Below the pieces are notes generated by a model, which was given only the letters and a program-made list of their open reading frames with translations, did not search any database and was not told where the DNA came from. Made by a program: the position numbers and the translations under genes. Positions 7,129 through 13,887 of a stretch of DNA of 64,000 nt are shown here, piece after piece. Positions within the stretch are counted from its first letter, which is position 1. Every line of letters begins with the position of its first letter. The stretch spans positions 62,001 through 126,000 of the forward strand of contig NZ_JAVRIE010000002.1 in assembly GCF_031846165.1 (NCBI RefSeq). The letters run 5' to 3'. Origin of the DNA: Glaciecola blandensis. Its GTDB lineage: Bacteria > Pseudomonadota > Gammaproteobacteria > Enterobacterales > Alteromonadaceae.

Positions 7129-9717
7129 TTGGACAATTCAAATCAATATCAAAAAATTTTGCTCAAAGGAAAAGAACAGAGCGGTGTTGAGAGCTGTTTC
7201 CATGAAAACGGCAAATATAAGGTTAAGTTTGAGGGTAATGATACAGTCTATACATATCATGAACATGATGTGCAAATTGTAGAATCGGTTCTCTCTCGGC
7301 AAGATGCAAAGACTTGCTTGGAGTATTTGAAAGAACTCGCCAGCATTACTGGTTTGAAGGTTGTGACATCAGAAAGCGAGGAGTTCAACGCCTTACATCA
7401 TTATTATTCAAACATCAGCTTCGTGGATTCGCAAAGCCTATTAGGTGCATTTTTAGCGAGTGAAGTACCAAAAGATAGTCAAACTCCGTTTATTTCAATC
7501 TCTTCTATCTATTACCCGTTTGGCTTTAATATCAGTCAAATAGAAGCTGTAAAAAACGCGCTTAATAACAGGATAAGCATAATCGAAGGCCCACCAGGCA
7601 CAGGTAAAACTCAGACGATACTCAATATTATTGCCAATGTAGTATCTAATGGTGGAAGTGTTGCTGTTGTTTCAAGTAACAACGCTGCAACACAGAATGT
7701 TCACGCTAAACTCTCCAAATATGGTTTCGAATTTGTTATCGCGCCTCTCGGTAGTAAAAAGAATAAAACAAACTTTTTACAAAACCAGCAACCCCAACCT
7801 GATTTATCCTCTTGGAAGTTGTCGCCTAAAGAGCTAACGGATCTTCAGAATAATATCAGCCAACTTTACTCAACATTACAAGCCAAACTGAACTCTAAGG
7901 TAGAACTCTCCAAGCGAAAGAGTGAGCTTCAGGCCCTAGAACTTGAATATAGCCATTTTAGACAACAGCGAGAAGATTTTAATGTTGAGCAGTTGGACGA
8001 TATGTTTAATATTCGCTCATTTCAAGAAGCCATTAAACTTTGGATATCATATCGGTCATATAGGATACGTAGCTTATTAGTAACCTCCTTGATATTTGTT
8101 TATGACAGCTTTAGGTTGCGAAAAAGTCGCGTTTTCAAATTACGACAGTACGTCTTAGAAAACTCACTGGCTTCATTAATTGAGTATTTTCAATCTAGCT
8201 TTTATCGATTAAAAATCAAGGATAGTCAGGAATTCATTTCTTCACTCGAACTTGACTTAGAAGCATTTGATTTTGATAAAAATATGAACCGGTACACGCA
8301 ATTATGTATGAAGGTCTTCAGGCATAAAACTTGGCAGCAATATTGTCAAAATAGGCGGAAGCAATACACTATGCAGGAGCTAAAAACGCGTTCGAACGAA
8401 TTTTTAAAAGACTATCCTGTGGTGTTGAGTACTACCTATTCTGTCAATAACAGCCTATCACCAGATACACAATATGATTATCTAATAATAGACGAGGCGT
8501 CACAGGTTAACATTTGCACTGGAGCATTGGCGCTTTCATGCGCTAAAAGAGTGGTAGTTGTGGGTGACACAAAACAGCTGACCCATGTGGTCGACAATAA
8601 AACCCATGGTTTTACAAAAGGCTTATTAGACAAATTTAGGTTGGATGAGAGGTACGACTATTCCAAACAAAGTTTACTATCGGTGTTTTCAAATTTTTTT
8701 GAGCACGTCCCCAAAACCATGTTGAAAGAACATTACAGATGCTCGCCCAAGATCATCGAATTCTGCAATCAGAAGTTTTATGGTGGTGAGTTGATTGTGA
8801 TGACCGAATCGACAACGGATAAATCTCCACTCTTGGTATATAAAACAGTCCCGGGCAATCATCAGCGTAACCGGGTTAATCAAAGACAAATTGATGTTAT
8901 CAAAAATGAAATAATTGTAGAGCAAAACCTTAATGTCTCCGACGGCTCTATAGGCATAGTTACACCATATCGTAGTCAAACTGACCAACTTCAAAAAGCC
9001 TTTGAGGGAACAACCATCCAAGCTGATACGGTTGATAAATTTCAAGGAAGAGAGAAAGACGTTGTCATTATATCTACGGTAGATAACCACATTTCGGAAT
9101 TTGCAGACGAGCGTAACAGATTAAATGTAGCAGTGTCTCGCGCAATTGATCAGCTTATCTTGGTTGTAAGTGAAAATGATTCAGTCCTCGACACCAATAT
9201 CGGGGATCTAATAAAATATATAGAATATAACAACATGACGATTGTAAAAAGTAAGGTCTATTCAATTTTCGATTATCTTTATCGCTCTTACGCAAATGAG
9301 AGACAGAATTATCTTAAATTCAGTAACAGAATATCAGAATTCGATAGCGAAAATCTTATGTATACTCTTATTCATAGTATTCTGGAAGACGAGCAGCTCT
9401 CTAACCTTGGTGTCTCGTCTCACGTTCCTTTGAATTTGATTATTCGCGACAAACGCAATTTAAGTGTTAGAGAAAAAGCCTATGCGGCTAATCAACTCAC
9501 GCATGTTGATTTTCTAATTTACGATAAAGCATCAAAATTACCAAAATCCGCAGTAGAAGTTGACGGAGTCAATTTCCACAAAAAGGGCTCTTTGCAAGCA
9601 GTTCGAGATAAATTGAAAAACTCCATATTCGAAAAGTCAGACATCCCGTTACTAAGGTTTAGGACTGATGGAAGCGGTGAAGAACAATTGTTACGAGATC
9701 ATCTTCGCGCCCTTTGA
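7129..9717 (+). CDS. SF1 helicase fused to C-terminal DUF2726-like nuclease
   Basis: This 862-aa protein has a DNA2/NAM7-type superfamily 1 helicase core: Walker A GPPGTGKT at 154-161, DEAS Walker B near 453, GDTKQL near 477, TPYRSQ near 611, DKFQGREKDVVIIS near 637 and NVAVSRA near 667. A long insert between motifs I and II contains a coiled coil. Residues from about 788 form a PD-(D/E)xK/DUF2726-like nuclease: HVDFLIYD, then VEVDGVNFH, then a basic helix and PLLRFRT. The start is TTG: an in-frame TAA sits immediately before it and GAGG lies 10 nt upstream. It probably acts on foreign or damaged nucleic acid (inference). Its last 27 bp overlap the oppositely oriented NERD gene. Confidence 0.88.
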   Translation: MDNSNQYQKILLKGKEQSGVESCFHENGKYKVKFEGNDTVYTYHEHDVQIVESVLSRQDAKTCLEYLKELASITGLKVVTSESEEFNALHHYYSNISFVDSQSLLGAFLASEVPKDSQTPFISISSIYYPFGFNISQIEAVKNALNNRISIIEGPPGTGKTQTILNIIANVVSNGGSVAVVSSNNAATQNVHAKLSKYGFEFVIAPLGSKKNKTNFLQNQQPQPDLSSWKLSPKELTDLQNNISQLYSTLQAKLNSKVELSKRKSELQALELEYSHFRQQREDFNVEQLDDMFNIRSFQEAIKLWISYRSYRIRSLLVTSLIFVYDSFRLRKSRVFKLRQYVLENSLASLIEYFQSSFYRLKIKDSQEFISSLELDLEAFDFDKNMNRYTQLCMKVFRHKTWQQYCQNRRKQYTMQELKTRSNEFLKDYPVVLSTTYSVNNSLSPDTQYDYLIIDEASQVNICTGALALSCAKRVVVVGDTKQLTHVVDNKTHGFTKGLLDKFRLDERYDYSKQSLLSVFSNFFEHVPKTMLKEHYRCSPKIIEFCNQKFYGGELIVMTESTTDKSPLLVYKTVPGNHQRNRVNQRQIDVIKNEIIVEQNLNVSDGSIGIVTPYRSQTDQLQKAFEGTTIQADTVDKFQGREKDVVIISTVDNHISEFADERNRLNVAVSRAIDQLILVVSENDSVLDTNIGDLIKYIEYNNMTIVKSKVYSIFDYLYRSYANERQNYLKFSNRISEFDSENLMYTLIHSILEDEQLSNLGVSSHVPLNLIIRDKRNLSVREKAYAANQLTHVDFLIYDKASKLPKSAVEVDGVNFHKKGSLQAVRDKLKNSIFEKSDIPLLRFRTDGSGEEQLLRDHLRAL

Positions 9718-10686
9718 AACTAAGAATATATCCACCGTCGAATCACACTCATTACAAATCAAAGAATAAATATCTTTGCGTTTTTGTACTCTTGTTTGAG
9801 AGCTGTTGCAGCTCTGGCATTTAGATTTCATAGATGTATTACATGAGCAACTGCTACATGTTACGTAGTATCCATATCGACCATAATTAGCTGTTAAATT
9901 AGCATCAGAATGACATTTTTTACATTTGATAACAGTATCATTGCTGCTCTTCAAAACTGTGTTAGTTGATTCTGGCGTTGAAGTAACTGGCACTTGACCT
10001 TGTAATTCGTTGACTGGCTTTAATGCTTCTTTACAAATTGAATTATTGTGTTGAAGCAAGACGTTACCGATATTAGTGAGAACAGCAGCGCTGAACCAAG
10101 GGCGCTCATCTATTATTAGTTTTTTTATAATCGAATTATTCAAATTCATGATTTCATGTAGCTTTGCGACCAGAAATTCTGACTTAACAACTTGTTCTGA
10201 AATTTCTTCAGGGATTTCATCTCGCTCTACAATTGCATTGCTTGAAACTGCGCAAAGAGAATGCCATTGACGACCTCCGAAACCTTGAGGGATAAGACCA
10301 AGAAATTTGCTCTCATAAATTGAGTCTCTTCTCTCAATTAGAAACTTCAAAAGTAAGTCTCGTTGAAGCTTTGCTTGCATTAATGGTGAAGGCATTCCGC
10401 TCCATTTACCATTCAAACTGCGAGTCCACTCACCATGCTTATTTACTTTTATTTCACCCTTCACACTTTTTGATTCTATTAATATGAAACCATATGGATA
10501 AACGACTAAGTGATCTATTTGAGCATTTTCGCCGTCAACGTTAATACGGAGGTCGTTTAGAATAAGAATTGACTCTTCATTTTTAAATTCCCTTCGTAGG
10601 TAAAATGCAACATCCTTCTCTTGCTTTTCACCAGCGGCTATTTGGGGGTGTGTTGATTGAATATAGTCTTTTTCTCTTAAAATCAT
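9691..10686 (-). CDS. NERD-domain nuclease-related protein with zinc ribbons
   Basis: This 331-aa protein has an N-terminal NERD domain (about 15-125), a PD-(D/E)xK-like fold: GEKQEKDVAFYLRREF, INVDGENAQIDHLVVYPYG and FILIESKSVKGEI supply the Asp and ExK residues. The C-terminal 80 residues contain four CxxC pairs (CKKC, CSSC, CQSC, CNEC), consistent with two zinc ribbons that may bind DNA. It is convergent with the helicase-nuclease and overlaps it by 27 bp. Nuclease activity is inferred from family. Pairing with a helicase in an accessory region suggests a defence or DNA-processing role, which is not proven. Confidence 0.85.
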   Translation of the reverse strand: MILREKDYIQSTHPQIAAGEKQEKDVAFYLRREFKNEESILILNDLRINVDGENAQIDHLVVYPYGFILIESKSVKGEIKVNKHGEWTRSLNGKWSGMPSPLMQAKLQRDLLLKFLIERRDSIYESKFLGLIPQGFGGRQWHSLCAVSSNAIVERDEIPEEISEQVVKSEFLVAKLHEIMNLNNSIIKKLIIDERPWFSAAVLTNIGNVLLQHNNSICKEALKPVNELQGQVPVTSTPESTNTVLKSSNDTVIKCKKCHSDANLTANYGRYGYYVTCSSCSCNTSMKSKCQSCNSSQTRVQKRKDIYSLICNECDSTVDIFLVSKGAKMIS

Positions 10687-11066
10687 AAGCTAATGAAGTT
10701 CATCGTTTTTTTGTAGTGTATGCTTAAAATCAGTACAGAAACGTAGTTATAATAATACTTAGGTTTTTATAGTCTACTTCATTCGACATACACTTTTACT
10801 TAATGTCTAACTCCGCTCAACTAGCTGCTGAAGATCATCGACAAAGCATAATTTATCTGAACAAAGAACTCCGATGAACCCTCATGCCAGAGCTCTTGCT
10901 GCCAATGAAGTGTTCTCTATAGAATCACTGTTGACCAGGCTTGATCGATGGAAATAGCTTTGGGCTGGGTAAGCTCTCACAAGATTTAAAATGTTAGCCG
11001 CGCATCAATAGCATTTTTAAGTGTTCCTGTTAAAATTTATGAAATGAATACTAAACAAGGACTGTT
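10687..11066. other. Intergenic region carrying a gene relic
   Basis: No intact gene lies in these 380 bp. The middle holds a decayed fragment related to the phosphodiesterase gene at 18.1-19.7 kb (see the separate entry). The last 30 bp hold the ribosome binding site (AAGGA) for the cold-shock/Excalibur gene. Confidence 0.5.
10874..10985 (+). pseudogene. Relic of a secreted phosphodiesterase gene
   Basis: Bases 10937-10984 align with 18819-18866 inside the intact phosphodiesterase gene at about 39 of 48 identical positions. The translation PGLIDGNSFGLGKLSQ matches PGLIDGNSIRLGKISQ there. Just upstream, ANEVFSIES resembles ANDAFHREA in the intact protein, but an 11-nt deletion puts it in another frame, and the conserved Trp codon TGG is TGA. 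The piece is therefore a decayed paralogous fragment. The left limit is approximate. Confidence 0.6.
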
Positions 11067-11591
11067 ATGTACAAAGGTAGATTAGATAAATGGGACGCAG
11101 TTAACGGTTATGGTTTTATTAGCTCGGACGAGTTAACAAGCGACACCTTTATTCATATCTCTGCACTTAAACACATGAGTCGGCAGCCGGTTGCAGGTGA
11201 CTTCATCTATTTTGATGTGGAGGAGAATAAGGGGAAAAAACGGGCTACGAGAGCACGTATTGAGGGAGTGAAAGTAAAGTTTCCAAGTGAAAATACTGCT
11301 GACACCCAAACAAGTCCCATTAATTTGACGCCCTACTTTGTCGTCATTAGCATCTTAATCGCGGTATTTATCTTTTTTAAGTTAGCGCCGTATTTAGACA
11401 ACCTGCAACCCGTAAATTACTTTACTTCGAGTGATAATACCCCGCAGAAGAACTATGTTTGTGACGGGCGGCAACACTGCAGTCAAATGACCTCTCGGGA
11501 AGAAGCGGTATTCTTTATACAAAATTGTCCAAATACAAAAATGGATGGTGATTATGATGGCGTGCCTTGTGAAAACGATTCGAGATTTTAA
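11067..11591 (+). CDS. Cold-shock domain protein with membrane segment and Excalibur domain
   Basis: This 174-aa protein has three parts. Residues 1-70 form a cold-shock (OB-fold) domain: KWDAVNGYGFISSDE and DTFIHISAL carry the RNP1-like and RNP2-like aromatic strands. Residues about 92-115 are one transmembrane helix. Residues 130-174 form an Excalibur calcium-binding-like domain with CDGRQHCSQM, paired cysteines and DGDYDGVPCEND. The nucleic-acid-binding part should face the cytoplasm and the Cys-rich part the periplasm (inference). The partner and role are unknown. AAGGA precedes the ATG by a normal distance. Confidence 0.85.
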   Translation: MYKGRLDKWDAVNGYGFISSDELTSDTFIHISALKHMSRQPVAGDFIYFDVEENKGKKRATRARIEGVKVKFPSENTADTQTSPINLTPYFVVISILIAVFIFFKLAPYLDNLQPVNYFTSSDNTPQKNYVCDGRQHCSQMTSREEAVFFIQNCPNTKMDGDYDGVPCENDSRF

Positions 11592-11635
11592 TGGCATCTT
11601 TTGAATCAACAAAACAACAAAGTTGAGATAAAACT

Positions 11636-13378
11636 ATGCCAACTCATAAATCAGGCAACGACGCTTTCTATGACAATCACGTCAGCGAACTCAATGCTCA
11701 ATATTTGTCTGTCAAAGCGGAAGATGTTCATGAAGCATGGCTTCCTTCTTTGCAAAGTAACAACAGCGCTGAAAGCAACCTGCATGCCCTCGACGTTGGC
11801 ACTGGCGTTGGTCGAGACGCAGCTTACCTTTCTAGTTTGGGCTACAAAGTCGTTGCCGTTGATAAGTCACAAGCCATGCTTGAGCAAGCTAAGCAAAATT
11901 TTCCTAATCAATCGATTACGTGGTTACAAGACGCCTTACCCTCACTGCGTGAAGTGAGAAAGTTGGACCTTAAGTTCGACGTCATTCTGTTAAGCGCGAT
12001 TTGGATGCATATTCCCGCTTCAGAGCGAAGAAAGTGCATACGTATACTCAGTAGCCTATTGGTGCCAAACGGTAAAATCGTTATCACTTTGCGCCATGGT
12101 AGTTTTTCAGACGGTAGAACAGCTCATGGCGTTTCTCTTGACGAATTACGCTTACTCAGTCAAGCGTATGGCCTGATTTTTCGTTCTCCTTCTCGAGCAT
12201 TCACACAAACGCAAAAGTGGCAATCAGATAAATTAAATCGCCAAAATGTGACGTGGGAAACGGCCATTCTTACTTTGCCTGATGATGGCTCCGGTGCGTT
12301 TCCTTTATTGCGAAATATTGTTATCAATGATGCCAAAGCAGCAACTTACAAAGTGGCTTTGCTCCGTTCTGTTCTGAGGATTGCAGAAGGGCATCCTGGG
12401 GCTGTTATTCAATCAAAATCCACTAGCTCAATGGTGGCAATTCCACTGGGTTTGGTCGCCATGTATTGGTTGAAGCTGTTCAAGCCTTTGATTGATAATT
12501 TCAATATGCCACAAAACTCAAACCCCAATAAAGGACTTGGCTTTGTGAAGGAGTCAGGTTGGTTGCAATTAAGCGGACTCACGAATAACGATGTTTTCGT
12601 TGGTGCCATCTATATGGAGACTCATAAACAGGTTCACCGAACCTTATTGGACATCACGCGTACGATAAAAAATATGCCTGCTAAATACATCACATTGCCT
12701 GGCACTGACACGTGTGTTTTCGAAGTGGATAGGTTACGAAGCAGAGCGCCAAAAACAAGTCTACTCTTGGATAACAATTACCTGATGGGCTTGGGAACCT
12801 TATATGTGCCAAGGAATATTTGGCGAACATTGAGTGACTATAGTTGTTGGATTGAACCGGCTTTAACAAATGAATGGCTTAGGGTGATGCAAGGGTTTGA
12901 GGCGAAAACGGGCCGCAGTTATAGTTTGGAACAATATCATTTAGCACTGAAGTGGGAAGACCAAACCCGCTCCACCAATAAAGTGAAACAGCGCGTCTCT
13001 ATTTTACAAAAACAACAAGATATCGTGTGCACATGGGGCAAAACTAAATTAAATAAACGCTACGATATCGACCATACCTTTCCCTTTGCACGCTGGCCGA
13101 ATAACGATTTGTGGAACTTGGTACCAACGAAACCAGCAGTCAATCGAAACAAGTCCGACAAACTGATCACAGAGCAGCGTTTGCTTAATTCAAAAGAAGA
13201 GGTCATGCACTTCTGGCAGCAGGCATGGCAGGAAGAACAAAGACTTTTTTTCACACAGGCAAACATGGCCTTACCTGATTTAAGCACTGAAAATACGGAT
13301 TTTGATAGTGTGTTTGAAGCCATGTTGTCTCAACGCGATAGAATTAAGGAAACTCAGCAGTTGGTGGATTGGACTTGA
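11636..13378 (+). CDS. SAM methyltransferase fused to HNH endonuclease
   Basis: This is a 580-aa multidomain protein. Residues 1-200 are a class I SAM-dependent methyltransferase: LDVGTGVGRDAAYLSSLGY, the acidic VVAVDKS end of strand 2, and LLSAIWMHI as the post-I region. Residues about 215-440 are a middle region (VINDAKAATYKVALLRSVLR) often found before HNH domains. Residues about 455-530 carry an HNH motif, IDHTFPFARWPNNDLWNLVP, with the first His near 480 and the Asn near 491, ending in VNRNKSDKL. A single polypeptide could both modify and cut DNA, a restriction-modification-like layout, but whether the methylated substrate is DNA is not shown. The last 69 codons are duplicated at 16852-17058. 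Confidence 0.85.
   Translation: MPTHKSGNDAFYDNHVSELNAQYLSVKAEDVHEAWLPSLQSNNSAESNLHALDVGTGVGRDAAYLSSLGYKVVAVDKSQAMLEQAKQNFPNQSITWLQDALPSLREVRKLDLKFDVILLSAIWMHIPASERRKCIRILSSLLVPNGKIVITLRHGSFSDGRTAHGVSLDELRLLSQAYGLIFRSPSRAFTQTQKWQSDKLNRQNVTWETAILTLPDDGSGAFPLLRNIVINDAKAATYKVALLRSVLRIAEGHPGAVIQSKSTSSMVAIPLGLVAMYWLKLFKPLIDNFNMPQNSNPNKGLGFVKESGWLQLSGLTNNDVFVGAIYMETHKQVHRTLLDITRTIKNMPAKYITLPGTDTCVFEVDRLRSRAPKTSLLLDNNYLMGLGTLYVPRNIWRTLSDYSCWIEPALTNEWLRVMQGFEAKTGRSYSLEQYHLALKWEDQTRSTNKVKQRVSILQKQQDIVCTWGKTKLNKRYDIDHTFPFARWPNNDLWNLVPTKPAVNRNKSDKLITEQRLLNSKEEVMHFWQQAWQEEQRLFFTQANMALPDLSTENTDFDSVFEAMLSQRDRIKETQQLVDWT
13172..13378 (+). repeat. 207-bp direct repeat, copy A
   Basis: This is the 3' end of the methyltransferase-HNH gene, repeated 3,680 bp downstream at 16852-17058. 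About 10 of 207 positions differ by my count, and all but one change in the last codon (Thr versus Ala) are synonymous. Similarity stops sharply at the shared TGA. Confidence 0.95.
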
Positions 13379-13487
13379 GTGTGTTTGCCTATTGTAATCC
13401 GCATAGCTTGTTCTGATATGACTTAATTTGCGATGAATACAAATAAAGATTACCCTGGACGAAAGTAAGTGTTTTTCAGGTTAGTTA

Positions 13488-13886
13488 ATGATTGAAGTTG
13501 TTGCTGCTGTAATCAAGGAAGATGGTTTGGTCTATTGCTTTAAAAAAGGCCAAGCGAAGTATGACTATCTTTCGAATAAATTTGAATTCCCGGGCGGAAA
13601 AGTTGAAGCTGGGGAAGATCATCGACAGGCTCTTCGACGAGAAATAAACGAGGAGCTACTCACCGATATTGACGTTGGTGAACACTTACTCAGCGTTGAA
13701 CATAATTACCCTGATTTTTCTATTCGCCTCCATTTCTATACATGCACTATATTGCGCCCAATAGGCCGTCTTACCGAGCATACTCAGCTTGTGGAATTAC
13801 CAACGGAGCAATTGCTAGAGTTAGACTGGTTACCAGCTGATGTACCCGCAGTGAATTTTTTGCTAAAAAATGCAATAGCTCAATAG
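13488..13886 (+). CDS. NUDIX hydrolase (MutT-like)
   Basis: This 132-aa NUDIX protein has a clear box, GGKVEAGEDHRQALRREINEE, followed by LLTDI; the usual Gly after the Glu pair is replaced by Leu, as in several MutT-like pyrophosphohydrolases. It should cleave a nucleoside diphosphate derivative, such as an oxidised or modified dNTP or a signalling nucleotide; the substrate is not deducible. It ends one base before the PLD-helicase gene, so the two are almost certainly cotranscribed and functionally linked. Confidence 0.9.
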   Translation: MIEVVAAVIKEDGLVYCFKKGQAKYDYLSNKFEFPGGKVEAGEDHRQALRREINEELLTDIDVGEHLLSVEHNYPDFSIRLHFYTCTILRPIGRLTEHTQLVELPTEQLLELDWLPADVPAVNFLLKNAIAQ

Positions 13887-13887
13887 A

